A stretch of DNA of 64,000 nucleotides from a virus, in IMG/VR virus record IMGVR_UViG_3300034105_004893, positions 1 through 64,000 of that record; one strand, given 5' to 3'. The notes beneath the pieces are model-generated. The model was given only the letters and a program-made list of their open reading frames with translations. It did not search any database and was not told the origin of the DNA. Position numbers and translations under genes: made by a program. This document shows, in pieces, positions 34,224 through 42,402 of the stretch (position 1 is the stretch's first letter; each line of letters begins with the position of its first letter).

Positions 34224-34682
34224 TAATATTTTGTATTTTTCTTGCAAATAAGCAAGCAATTCTTTTTGTTCTTCATCCAAAGTCTTATTTTTGTCGAAAA
34301 GTATTTCATATCTTTTCTGCATTTCTTGGAATGTTTCTCTTTTTTTCTTAATTGGAAATTCAGTTTTATAGTATTGGATATCATCTGCTATATCAATGGA
34401 ATCTAAAAAGGCACTATAATCTACGGCAAAACCTATTCTTTTTTCAGAATATTTAAGAACTTTCATATCAACATTTTTAGTTGGTATCTTTCTAATTTCT
34501 GCAATAGTGTATTTAATTTCATTAGTTGCAATTGATGGTTTTGAATTTGTCTTTTTATTGAATTCATGGATCAAATCATTGAATTTAATCCAATAATTTT
34601 TAGTTGAAACCTCAACAGCAATAGGGTTTTCAATTTTATCTTGCGACAACAATAGAAATATAACTGAAAATAAAGAACACAT
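34215..34682 (-). CDS. Exported or membrane-anchored protein of unknown function
   Basis: The ATG at 34682 follows AAGGAG by eight bases and gives MCSLFSVIFLLLSQDKI, a short hydrophobic signal or anchor; longer in-frame starts lack a site. The remaining 135 residues are polar, with a lysine/glutamate-rich helical end. No domain recognised. Confidence 0.62.
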   Translation of the reverse strand: MCSLFSVIFLLLSQDKIENPIAVEVSTKNYWIKFNDLIHEFNKKTNSKPSIATNEIKYTIAEIRKIPTKNVDMKVLKYSEKRIGFAVDYSAFLDSIDIADDIQYYKTEFPIKKKRETFQEMQKRYEILFDKNKTLDEEQKELLAYLQEKYKILDK

Positions 34683-34797
34683 AATAATTCTCCTTGAGTT
34701 TGTTTTCATAAGAATAATTTGATTTGTTTCATTTGTCAATCGATCTTGCTTTAATATTAGAAATGATTTAAAATCTCTTCATTCAAAGGAGAAAATT

Positions 34798-35316
34798 ATG
34801 AATGAACTTGAAAATCCAGTGGCATTAGGAGTCACAATAACTCTTGATCCAACCGAACAGTTAATCTGCAAGGCTATCGCCAAAAAAAGATATCAAAATT
34901 CAAGAAGTATGAATGTCAAAAACTCTAAAATTGGCGATCAATCTAATGAGCAGACTGATCTTGAAGGAGTTTCATCTGAATTGGCGTTTTGTAAGATGTT
35001 CAATGTATATCCCGATCTAACTGCACAAGTAAAATCTTCAATAGATGGTACAGATCAAGGCGATGCTGTGCTGCGTGATGGAAGAACTGTCGATGTAAAA
35101 AGCACAAGATATTTAACAGGAAGACTACTTGCTGTGAGATGGAAGAAACAAAATGTCGATTTGTTCGCTTTGATGATAGGAACTTTCCCAACATATACAT
35201 TTAAAGGATTTATGAAAAGTGAAGAGCTTTTAAAAGAAGAAAGAATGGGTAATTTAGGTCACGGAAATAGCTACATAGCACAACAGCATGAACTTAAAGA
35301 TCTTGAAAATATTTAA
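34798..35316 (+). CDS. PD-(D/E)XK nuclease-like phage protein
   Basis: AAAGGAG precedes the ATG. LEGVSSELAFCKMFNVYPD, then GDAVLRDGRTVDVKSTRY and VDLFALMIGTFPTYTFKGF fit a restriction-like fold: E in the helix, D in the first strand and VDVK as the (D/E)xK motif. I recall the same pattern in uncharacterised phage proteins. Role may be DNA processing or an inhibitor of host nucleases; not settled. Confidence 0.72.
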   Translation: MNELENPVALGVTITLDPTEQLICKAIAKKRYQNSRSMNVKNSKIGDQSNEQTDLEGVSSELAFCKMFNVYPDLTAQVKSSIDGTDQGDAVLRDGRTVDVKSTRYLTGRLLAVRWKKQNVDLFALMIGTFPTYTFKGFMKSEELLKEERMGNLGHGNSYIAQQHELKDLENI

Positions 35317-35331
35317 AATAGGAGTCGAATT

Positions 35332-35829
35332 ATCAATAGTTTATTTAAAATTTCTTTTTTTTTTACATTATTTTTATGTGGTTGCCCAAAAACAACTAAT
35401 GATAATTCAAATAAAATAAAGCAAAATCCTGTAGAAGAAAAACCTAGTCAAAATATAGATTATAAAAATGAATATTCCGAATCAAATCTAAAGCTCTTAA
35501 AGCTGCATAATAAACAAAGAGAGTACAAAGGCAGGGTTGGATTAGATTTAGATAAAACTCTTATAAATTACGCACAAAAGCATGCTGAATGGATGGCTAA
35601 AAAAAACAACCTTACTCATTCTGATATATCTGTTTTAATGGGTAAATATCATACTGCTGGTGAAAACATAGCTTGGAATCAAGAAGACGAGGATGAAGTG
35701 ACAAATTCATGGATGAATTCTTCTGGTCATCGTGCAAATATCCTGAATAGAAGTTTTTCCAAAGTTGGATTTGGTGTCGCATCAGCAAAAGATGGAAGTC
35801 TATATTGGTGTACTGTTTTTGGTGACTGA
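35332..35829 (+). CDS. CAP-domain lipoprotein with a non-standard start codon
   Basis: The frame is open from a TAA just upstream of AGGAG to the stop at 35829, yet the first ATG (35593) falls in the middle of the CAP domain. Reading from ATC at 35332, seven bases after AGGAG, gives NSLFKISFFFTLFLCGC, a lipoprotein signal with lipobox LCGC (Cys 18), then a linker and a full CAP/SCP domain: LLKLHNKQREYKGRVGLDLD, YAQKHAEWM, GENIAWN, WMNSSGHRANILN, VGFGVASAKDG. ATT one codon earlier is the other option. An ATC for ATG change by mutation or read error is likely. Cell-surface or periplasmic role inferred. Confidence 0.75.
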   Translation: MNSLFKISFFFTLFLCGCPKTTNDNSNKIKQNPVEEKPSQNIDYKNEYSESNLKLLKLHNKQREYKGRVGLDLDKTLINYAQKHAEWMAKKNNLTHSDISVLMGKYHTAGENIAWNQEDEDEVTNSWMNSSGHRANILNRSFSKVGFGVASAKDGSLYWCTVFGD

Positions 35830-36258
35830 TTCCATTTTTAAATATAAATTCTTAGGTGGTTCTTTGTAATAAAACTTTATATAAGGACAAATCCAAGCCC
35901 CTTGATCAGACATCATACCTTTGAGATTTTCCTCATGGACATCATAAAGCCAACCATCATACAATGGCTCTTTGTAAATCATTTTAACATCACATGATGG
36001 AAAATAATTATCTGATACCAAAAGAATAAAGCCATTTTTATAATCTGATAATTTTTTAAGCTTGCATCCTATATTTATCAATCTGTCTGTTCCAACAACC
36101 ACTGGAGATAATGCCATATCTGTAATTTGTGCTGGTGCAAAATCATAAAATTCTCCATTTTTTTCAAACATCCATCTATTGTCTCTTTTCAAAACAAAGA
36201 ATGTTCTTACTCCAATTTTTTCGTAATCACTATTATCAAATTCATTTAAAACACTCAT
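35800..36258 (-). CDS. Unknown protein (152 aa)
   Basis: Starts TAATG-coupled to the preceding gene (36258-36692). Beta-rich pattern with FFVLKRDNRWMFEKNGEFYD and GWLYDVHEENLKG; no known motif. Overlaps the convergent CAP gene by 30 bases. Confidence 0.58.
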   Translation of the reverse strand: MSVLNEFDNSDYEKIGVRTFFVLKRDNRWMFEKNGEFYDFAPAQITDMALSPVVVGTDRLINIGCKLKKLSDYKNGFILLVSDNYFPSCDVKMIYKEPLYDGWLYDVHEENLKGMMSDQGAWICPYIKFYYKEPPKNLYLKMESVTKNSTPI

Positions 36259-36692
36259 TAGCAGTCCTTAAATTTGTTTTGTGTTATCTTTATTTTTTCA
36301 ATATCTTTAGCTGGTCTAGAAAAAACTTTCAGAACCACTTCTTCTTTTCTATAATTGAGTACAAATATAATCATATCGCACTCTAAAGATTTACTTTTAG
36401 ATGCGTATAAAATATTATGAATTTCAATCTTTTTTGATATTAGATTCTCGATACAACCAGCAACATCGAAGGCAAAATTGTAATAGAATGTTTTGCCATC
36501 TCTTGCTCCTCCAACAATTTCATTTCTCGATGGACAAGCAAGCAATTCTATCCTTTTCGTATCTTCGTCAAAGGTTACTTTGGTGTGAATATTAGTTTCC
36601 ATATCAGATTCTTTTCTTTTTGCCTCTCCTATATAGCACCAATTGATGTATACGCTTTCAAATATTTTTTTATATATTGGTTTAATTTTCAT
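36258..36692 (-). CDS. Unknown protein (144 aa)
   Basis: It shares stop/start overlaps with both neighbours (TAATG downstream; abuts 36692 upstream), so it is part of a minus-strand operon. MKIKPIYKKIFESVY begins it. No domain recognised. Confidence 0.58.
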   Translation of the reverse strand: MKIKPIYKKIFESVYINWCYIGEAKRKESDMETNIHTKVTFDEDTKRIELLACPSRNEIVGGARDGKTFYYNFAFDVAGCIENLISKKIEIHNILYASKSKSLECDMIIFVLNYRKEEVVLKVFSRPAKDIEKIKITQNKFKDC

Positions 36693-36892
36693 TAATTGTA
36701 CCCTGCCTTTTTGTCTATTTCGATAATCATCTTCAATACTTTTTCTACCTCACTAAGCATCTCTGCTTTAGTTCCGTAGAATCTAAAATCTCCAAAATCA
36801 TGGGCAACATCCCAAGGATAATTGGGTGACAACCTCTCTGCTTCGACATGAACACCATCTGAGGTATCAAAAATTATTTTTTTCATTTTCAT
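36692..36892 (-). CDS. Small unknown protein
   Basis: The ATG at 36892 (or 36886) follows AGAG. The 66 residues read like a small alpha/beta domain (KKIIFDTSDGVHVEAERLS, FGDFRFYGTKAEMLSEVEKV). No family recognised. Confidence 0.5.
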   Translation of the reverse strand: MKMKKIIFDTSDGVHVEAERLSPNYPWDVAHDFGDFRFYGTKAEMLSEVEKVLKMIIEIDKKAGYN

Positions 36893-36896
36893 TTCT

Positions 36897-37127
36897 CTAA
36901 AAGGGTAATTCGTCAATTGTAAAAAACTTTGGAGGAACAACTTTGTATTCTTCTCCTATAAAATCAAGTATTTGTTGCTTTCTTTCATCTGGTAAAAAAT
37001 CAAAAGTTAATGCCAACAAATCAATAGCTACATTAACTTCATCTTCTTCATTTGATGATGCTGATTTTATAATAGAATTTAAAAAATTCATAATCTTCTT
37101 TTTGATTTCAAGATTATTTTTTTTCAC
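36897..37127 (-). CDS. Small unknown protein, probable GTG start
   Basis: A GTG at 37127 follows GGAG by eight bases and an extended -10 promoter, making it the best start; an ATG at 37091 after AAGAAG is the alternative. The 76-residue product is helical and acidic (NEEDEVNVAIDLLALTFDFL). It is the first gene of the transcript that runs to 35800. Confidence 0.52.
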   Translation of the reverse strand: MKKNNLEIKKKIMNFLNSIIKSASSNEEDEVNVAIDLLALTFDFLPDERKQQILDFIGEEYKVVPPKFFTIDELPF

Positions 37128-37142
37128 AGTATAAACTCCATA

Positions 37143-37148
37143 ATTATA
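37143..37148 (-). promoter_or_regulatory. Extended -10 sigma-70 promoter
   Basis: On the minus strand TGGTATAAT gives a perfect TATAAT with the upstream TG dinucleotide, about seven bases before the ribosome binding site of the 36897-37127 gene. No good -35 is seen at the usual distance. Confidence 0.55.
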
Positions 37149-37187
37149 CCATACCAACATTTCACGAACAGTAAAGAAGACTAATAG

Positions 37188-38030
37188 TCACCAAGAATAA
37201 AAATCAGATTTATACAAATCAAAATTAAAATCAAATATTTTCCTTTGCAAGTTTTCGGCAAAGTGTTCTGGACTTATAATGACATTAATATCGCAATTTT
37301 TAATATTTTCTTTAACAATGCTAGTCACACCATCAATAAACTTTACAGTTCCAAGAAGTGGCATTGTTTCTAAAAGTTGCAAAAAGCATTCATCAGAAAT
37401 TAATTTGTTAACTAAAAGATATTTGCATAATTTTTTCATTTTCGTTGAAGCGTCACACCAATCAGGGTGTTTTGCCGAAATCAAGTCAATGATAAACAAA
37501 TCATATTTGGAAGACACGAAAGAATAAACACTTCTAATATTGTGCAAATACTGTCTATCTTCGCTGAATCCAATACGGTTCAAAAAAGCAGAGTCATCTT
37601 GGTCTTCTGGCTTTGATTTTATAATACTTTGTATTAACAACCATGAATTCTTATTTTCCAGATTGATTGGAGATTCATCATTCCAAGTTATTTTGTAATC
37701 ACTATCGCATTTATAATCAAAGCATTTTCCATCAAATGAATTGTCGTTATAAAACAAAATCGAAAATGACGAATCTTTTTTTTCTGTATTGATATTTCCA
37801 TCAACACAAATGCACACTTGATCTATTGAGGCACCAACTTTGAACAGTTTGACAATTGATGCAATCTCATAATCATTTTTAGAAAAAACAATACAAGACG
37901 GAGAACCTTTCTTTCCAAATATTAAAAAAGAAGGTGTTGAAATTGATTTAGAGTGCGATGACCAATATTCTTTAAATTTCTGGGCAAAATTAAAAATATT
38001 TTTTTCTTCCGTGAAAATAAAATCAAACAT
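37188..38030 (-). CDS. Unknown protein (280 aa)
   Basis: The ATG at 38030 lies three bases after the stop of the previous gene; TTG two codons earlier is possible. The sequence has an alpha/beta look (PSFLIFGKKGSPSCIVFSKN, DQVCICVDGN, YDLFIIDLISAKHPDWCD) but no nucleotide or metal motif I can name. It is the last gene of the sigma-like operon. Confidence 0.58.
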   Translation of the reverse strand: MFDFIFTEEKNIFNFAQKFKEYWSSHSKSISTPSFLIFGKKGSPSCIVFSKNDYEIASIVKLFKVGASIDQVCICVDGNINTEKKDSSFSILFYNDNSFDGKCFDYKCDSDYKITWNDESPINLENKNSWLLIQSIIKSKPEDQDDSAFLNRIGFSEDRQYLHNIRSVYSFVSSKYDLFIIDLISAKHPDWCDASTKMKKLCKYLLVNKLISDECFLQLLETMPLLGTVKFIDGVTSIVKENIKNCDINVIISPEHFAENLQRKIFDFNFDLYKSDFYSW

Positions 38031-38032
38031 AA

Positions 38033-38251
38033 TCAACTCGGTGGTACTAAGTTCTGTAACTGTAAGCCAAAAGCCATAATAGCTGGATTAGTAGATTTGC
38101 AAGCCACAATAAAATCCCCAATGTCTAAAGCCAGATTAAGATCTAAATCGACATCAACACGATGCTTAATGGAAAATGATGGATCTTTAGGCTTATTTCT
38201 ATTGTCTTCAAAATCATTATTTTTTTTGGATCTAGGGTTAAATTCATTCAT
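38033..38251 (-). CDS. Small unknown protein
   Basis: The 72 residues overlap the previous gene by eight bases and abut the next. A basic, disordered start (RSKKNNDFEDNRNKPKD) precedes VDVDLDLNLALDIGDFIVAC. No family recognised. Confidence 0.5.
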   Translation of the reverse strand: MNEFNPRSKKNNDFEDNRNKPKDPSFSIKHRVDVDLDLNLALDIGDFIVACKSTNPAIMAFGLQLQNLVPPS

Positions 38252-38567
38252 AGTTCAGACCTTTCACTGTTACATATAAAAAATCAATATTAGGAAGTTT
38301 ATCCTGCAACTCTACAGGAAGTTTTATAACATTAGATTCAGTAGCATACAATATGAAATTATCATTTTTGGAAATAAGCTTAATGAACATATCGTAATTA
38401 GGAATTTTTCCCGATGATATCACTAATGAAATACCATCATTGCACACTTCCTTTGAATGTTCAATAAATATTTTAAAAATTTCAGAATCAAGTTGGATAT
38501 TCCACTCAGGAAATATCCAACTATCATTCTTTCTGATGATTGGAACCACAGCTAAACTATTACTCAT
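38244..38567 (-). CDS. Unknown protein (107 aa)
   Basis: It overlaps the sigma-like gene upstream and the small gene downstream by eight bases each. No motif; a compact alpha/beta protein by pattern (GISLVISSGKIP, NDNFILYATESN). Confidence 0.5.
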   Translation of the reverse strand: MSNSLAVVPIIRKNDSWIFPEWNIQLDSEIFKIFIEHSKEVCNDGISLVISSGKIPNYDMFIKLISKNDNFILYATESNVIKLPVELQDKLPNIDFLYVTVKGLNYE

Positions 38568-39504
38568 TTAAACTCCAATGTTTTTTTATTACACTTACAG
38601 CCGTTTTAAACGCATGTGTAATGGTCATTTTTGAGTAAGGTCTTTTGGTAGAAGGATTAACCAATGATCTTGCAAGTTCTGACTTCCATCCATGCTTACC
38701 ATTAAGGGAAGCGATGATACATTTACGCTCTAAATCTGATAGTGGCAAATTATCGATTTCAGAAACATTAAATGTAACTTCCGATTCATTTTGCCTTGCA
38801 ACCGGATCAAACCTTAGACCATCAGAATCATACAAGCTCTCAACCACACACTTTGTGATATGACTATTTACATTTCTTCTTTGTTTGGAGTTAAGTTTTA
38901 AATCCTCAAAAACATCTTCTCTCGTTTTATTTGGATTTTGAAGCATATTTTGTTCAACTATATTCTTAAGCACATAATGCCTAGAAGGAGAAACTATAAG
39001 ACGATTCTTATTGATATGGTGCGATCTATATCTTGAAGCAACCCTACGCAAAAATGAAGTTATTTCTTTAGTTTCATCCGTAAAGTAATAAAGAGCAAAG
39101 ATGGACTTTAGAAACAATTCTTGCATGATATCTGCATCGCCATATGACCATTTGTACAGCAAAGGAATATGTCCTTCAATAACTGCAACTTCGATAGTCT
39201 TATTTCCTAATTCTGAGAATATTACCTTTTTAGGAATTAAGATTGTTTTGCGATCATTTTCAAATTCTGCAATTAAATTTTCTGGAATTTTATCAGTGTT
39301 TGGCTTATCGCTTAGTACTGACCATCTGAAAGCTACTTTTTCCTTACGAGGATAAAAAGATGACCATTTTTTCATTAATTCTGAGCTTTTCTTTATCTTT
39401 TCTTTTATGAAAGACTTATTTTCCTCAGAAAGAATATTATATTTGTAACTCATTGCTGCTTCAACCAACCTTTCTTGTTGTGATTGTTTACCGACTACAA
39501 ACAT
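38560..39504 (-). CDS. Divergent sigma-70-like factor
   Basis: Residues about 122-175 (SYGDADIMQELFLKSIFALY, YFTDETKEITSFLRRVASRY, RSHHINKNR) follow the spacing of sigma region 2, including the helix that binds core polymerase and the tail that melts the -10. Residues 255-312 (LSDLERKCIIASLNGKHGWK, SELARSLVN, MTITHAFKTAVSVIKKHW) look like a region 4 helix-turn-helix. Sequence identity to standard sigmas is low, as with phage late factors such as T4 gp55. It heads a minus-strand operon. A late or middle promoter-recognition role is inference. Confidence 0.6.
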   Translation of the reverse strand: MFVVGKQSQQERLVEAAMSYKYNILSEENKSFIKEKIKKSSELMKKWSSFYPRKEKVAFRWSVLSDKPNTDKIPENLIAEFENDRKTILIPKKVIFSELGNKTIEVAVIEGHIPLLYKWSYGDADIMQELFLKSIFALYYFTDETKEITSFLRRVASRYRSHHINKNRLIVSPSRHYVLKNIVEQNMLQNPNKTREDVFEDLKLNSKQRRNVNSHITKCVVESLYDSDGLRFDPVARQNESEVTFNVSEIDNLPLSDLERKCIIASLNGKHGWKSELARSLVNPSTKRPYSKMTITHAFKTAVSVIKKHWSLNE

Positions 39505-39636
39505 AAGGTAAAAAGATTTGTCCGAAACTCAACCTGATCTTTTACCCTTACATATAGTTGTTCGTTGTTGCTGCCAATTTATTTCAAGAAATTTATCCTA
39601 ATGATAAAAATTTTTGACAAATTGATTTTAAAAACT

Positions 39637-39645
39637 TATAAATAA
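39637..39645 (+). promoter_or_regulatory. TATAAATAA late-promoter-like element
   Basis: TATAAATAA, which contains the exact T4 late box TATAAATA, stands four bases before the ATG at 39650 with no Shine-Dalgarno. This is the best match in the window. Confidence 0.5.
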
Positions 39646-39649
39646 AGCC

Positions 39650-40054
39650 ATGAACATTATTCATTTTTTTGAGTGGGAACAGCCAGATATAATAAGCTTT
39701 GACTTTGACGATACTTTATGCTTAAAATATGGCGTTCCAAATGAAGAAATTGTTAAAATTCTCAAAAATTACCATCGTGAAGGCTGTACATGCATAATAG
39801 TAACCGCAAGGAATCATGAGCATGAATCAGAGGAATGGTGGCAAGAAAATCAACCAAATCGTACTACTATAATTAAATTCTTAAAAAAACATCAAATACC
39901 AATTGAGAAAATATTTTTCACCAACCATGAGCCAAAAGGCCCAATTTTAAAAAAATTAAATGTAAAATTGCATTATGACGATAAAGATGAAGAATTAGAA
40001 AGTGCCAAAGATCACGGCATAAAAACTATAAAAGTGGAATATAAGGAAGTTTAA
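39650..40054 (+). CDS. Leader-bearing HAD-family phosphatase
   Basis: The first 12 residues (MNIIHFFEWEQP) fit the shared leader, and the HAD nucleophile motif DFDDTL follows at 18-23. IIVTARN supplies motif II, and LHYDDKDEELE matches the acidic motif III-IV. At 134 residues it is a minimal, cap-less HAD of the kind seen in phage T4-like 5'-3' deoxyribonucleotidase or polynucleotide phosphatase domains. Downstream the next gene overlaps by one base. Confidence 0.82.
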   Translation: MNIIHFFEWEQPDIISFDFDDTLCLKYGVPNEEIVKILKNYHREGCTCIIVTARNHEHESEEWWQENQPNRTTIIKFLKKHQIPIEKIFFTNHEPKGPILKKLNVKLHYDDKDEELESAKDHGIKTIKVEYKEV

Positions 40055-40743
40055 TGGAAAGAGTAAGTTTAATTGAAGGCCAAATACCAGTAGTTATTTT
40101 TGCTCCTCATGGATTTCAAGGCAATGATGAAAACACTGCAATTATCGCAGAAAACATTGCGAGGCAAATATCTGCATTTGCGGTCATAAACAAAGGATGG
40201 GAAAGAGCAGACACAGTTGACTGCATCAGAGATAAAGCTGATTGTAACAATGTTGATCATTGCCACACAGAAGTTGTTGATGAAGAAATACTAGAACCTA
40301 TGCTTAAATTTACAAAAAAAGCAAAAGCCCTTGGTGATACAGTTTTTCTTTATAACATTCATGGAATGAGCAATAAGCATAGAAGTAAAATAAATGATAA
40401 GATCGATATGGTCATTGGCTATGGAGAGGGCAATCCAGCAAGCTACAGTATGGATATTTGGAGAAAAGATTTCTTTATGCATAGACTTTTAAGTTTTGGA
40501 ATTAATGCATACGAAGGCAAATCTGGAGGTCCTTTTAGTGGATGGTCAAGGAACAATATGAATCAATTATTTCGCAAATGGAATTTTGACAATAGCGTAC
40601 AGGCATTACAATTAGAAATAGCACATGAATTAAGATCAGATAAAGAAATGTGCATGTTATTTAGTGATTACTTGGCTACTTGCATTAGTGATCTTATTGG
40701 TGTGACTGATTTCGTACCAGATAAAAAATATAAAAGCTATTGA
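40054..40743 (+). CDS. N-formylglutamate amidohydrolase-like protein
   Basis: VVIFAPHGFQGNDENTAIIA, then NIHGMS, IDMVIGYGEG, AYEGKSGGPFSG and QALQLEIAHELRSD follow the layout of the HutG/N-formylglutamate amidohydrolase fold, a Zn-dependent peptidase-like hydrolase with His-Gly, N-x-H and E motifs. At 229 residues it is close to the family length. The ATG overlaps the HAD gene stop (TAATG), so both are co-expressed. True substrate unknown. Confidence 0.72.
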   Translation: MERVSLIEGQIPVVIFAPHGFQGNDENTAIIAENIARQISAFAVINKGWERADTVDCIRDKADCNNVDHCHTEVVDEEILEPMLKFTKKAKALGDTVFLYNIHGMSNKHRSKINDKIDMVIGYGEGNPASYSMDIWRKDFFMHRLLSFGINAYEGKSGGPFSGWSRNNMNQLFRKWNFDNSVQALQLEIAHELRSDKEMCMLFSDYLATCISDLIGVTDFVPDKKYKSY

Positions 40744-41213
40744 TTTTTAATATTTCGATCAATGAAAGACTGATCTTCTGGATTTACAGTTATATTTTCT
40801 GGCTTTCTATTCAAAGACCAATCGTGATTTAAGAAAATGAAGTTTTTTTCTTGGTTGTTTTTTTCTATTATGGAAAAATTTTCATTAAAGCCTATTCCCA
40901 AGTTGTTTATTCTTTGAGAATTTTTTTTCAATTCTGCTTCGATATTTATAATTCTGCCAGTGATAGATTCATCTTTATTTACAATTGTACCAGTGACAGA
41001 TTCATCTCCAATTGGTTTTTTGTTACTTTTAATTTTAAAATGTTCAACAATAAAATATCTAAATTTTTCATTTTTTTTAAAGAGAAGTCCAATTGACATA
41101 AAAGAAAGTGCAATAATTACAAAGTATAAAAAAAAATTACTTTTTTTCTTTACGATAATTTTTTTTGATTTATTTAATATTTCATTTTCAAGTTCTTTTT
41201 CCCATGATTCCAT
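40737..41213 (-). CDS. Membrane-anchored protein with variable repeats
   Basis: GGGGGATAT precedes the ATG. A basic N terminus (KKIIVKKKSNFFLYF) leads to one membrane helix at about 28-45, then a charged domain with near repeats (DESVTGTIVNKDESITGRI). Probably a type II small membrane protein. It overlaps the amidohydrolase gene by seven bases tail to tail. Confidence 0.55.
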   Translation of the reverse strand: MESWEKELENEILNKSKKIIVKKKSNFFLYFVIIALSFMSIGLLFKKNEKFRYFIVEHFKIKSNKKPIGDESVTGTIVNKDESITGRIINIEAELKKNSQRINNLGIGFNENFSIIEKNNQEKNFIFLNHDWSLNRKPENITVNPEDQSFIDRNIKNQ

Positions 41214-41225
41214 ATATCCCCCAAA

Positions 41226-42140
41226 TTATTTGTGCCTTAATAGGCTTTTATGTATAGATATGACCATATTGTTATAAATTTGACATTCATATTTTTTCTT
41301 ATAAGAGAAAAGAGGCTCTAAATAAATTCCTCTTCTTATATTTCCAATATAATGTAGATTTTTTTTTGGACTATCATACATTGAAATTGCAATATATTTT
41401 TCTTTATCTTTATACACTGATAAATCACATCTTGTTTTGATGGCATCTTTGGATAAGCTTTTTATGTAATTTTGAGATTGATATTCTTGTGTGTTGATTT
41501 TGGTAGAAAGTTTCATTTTTTCTGCGTCTATGAGATTATGCAATACCTTTTTATCTCCGTATTTATTTTTTTCATAAATTTTTCTTATGTTGTGCAAATT
41601 TTCAATTGAAATATTTGAATGTCCTTTTAATCCATTGCATATTGAACACATAGTTTGATAATTTGAATGTCTATCTGTTCCTCCCACACACTTAGGTGTA
41701 ATGTGATCTTTAGTCAAGAGGACAAGGCCATCTTGACTTTTAGCATAAAGATTAAAATGAGGAGTAACATCATTCAAGTTTTTTTCTAATATGACCTTTG
41801 TGCCTTCAATGCCACAACAAACACATTTATTGTTTTCTCTAAATAGAAAGTATCTCTGCGAGTTCATCTTTACAATGTACTCTTTACCTTGAAATGAAAC
41901 TTTAAAATTATTGTTTGTTTTTTTTAATTTATCTAATATAAAAGACCAAGAATATTCCTTGATCCTTTGAATTTCTATATTATTTTTTAATTCTTCGACT
42001 TTTATTTCTAAATCAATATTTGGAAAATGCAAATCACGAATGGCATTGGTTAATTCATCAAATGCTTTTTGTTGAACAAATTCTTTAGATTCACCGCTTT
42101 TTATTGTCCATTTTATACTCGCCTTAATTTCATATTTCAT
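41226..42140 (-). CDS. HNH endonuclease with N-terminal extension
   Basis: Residues about 98-170 hold the HNH site: CVCCGIEG zinc pair, then KDHITPKCVGGTDRHSNYQT, MCSICNGLKGH. The N-terminal 95 residues and C-terminal third are unassigned. The start overlaps the preceding stop (ATGA). HNH enzymes here could be homing, defence or genome-processing nucleases. Confidence 0.82.
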   Translation of the reverse strand: MKYEIKASIKWTIKSGESKEFVQQKAFDELTNAIRDLHFPNIDLEIKVEELKNNIEIQRIKEYSWSFILDKLKKTNNNFKVSFQGKEYIVKMNSQRYFLFRENNKCVCCGIEGTKVILEKNLNDVTPHFNLYAKSQDGLVLLTKDHITPKCVGGTDRHSNYQTMCSICNGLKGHSNISIENLHNIRKIYEKNKYGDKKVLHNLIDAEKMKLSTKINTQEYQSQNYIKSLSKDAIKTRCDLSVYKDKEKYIAISMYDSPKKNLHYIGNIRRGIYLEPLFSYKKKYECQIYNNMVISIHKSLLRHK

Positions 42141-42394
42141 TGAAACTCTTCATTCATATGATCTGCTTCGGCCTGACTGTATAAAAGCTCATAGACCATA
42201 AGACCACAATAGGCTGTAATCAATTTGTTTTTATTTATTTTAGAAAACGACCTAATCCATGTGCTTATAATTGGATTTACTTCTTCTATTTCTTTAAGTT
42301 TATTTTCAATATACAAAACATCATCAGCGTTTTGCAAATTTCCAATTAATGAAAATGTCGTTTCCTTTTTCACCACAGGCAAATACTTTTCCAT
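42137..42394 (-). CDS. Small helical protein
   Basis: AAGGAAGAT precedes the ATG. Eighty-five residues, mostly helical (YIENKLKEIEEVNPIISTWI), no motif. Translationally coupled to the HNH gene. Confidence 0.5.
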   Translation of the reverse strand: MEKYLPVVKKETTFSLIGNLQNADDVLYIENKLKEIEEVNPIISTWIRSFSKINKNKLITAYCGLMVYELLYSQAEADHMNEEFQ

Positions 42395-42402
42395 TATCTT
42401 CC

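Noticed and set aside
34230-34860. ENPIAVEV / ENPVALGV likeness between the 34215 and 34798 proteins
   Set aside because: Limited to eight residues and not supported by the rest of either sequence.
35593-35829. A 78-aa protein beginning at ATG 35593
   Set aside because: That start lies in the middle of the CAP domain; the frame upstream encodes the rest of the domain and a lipoprotein signal.
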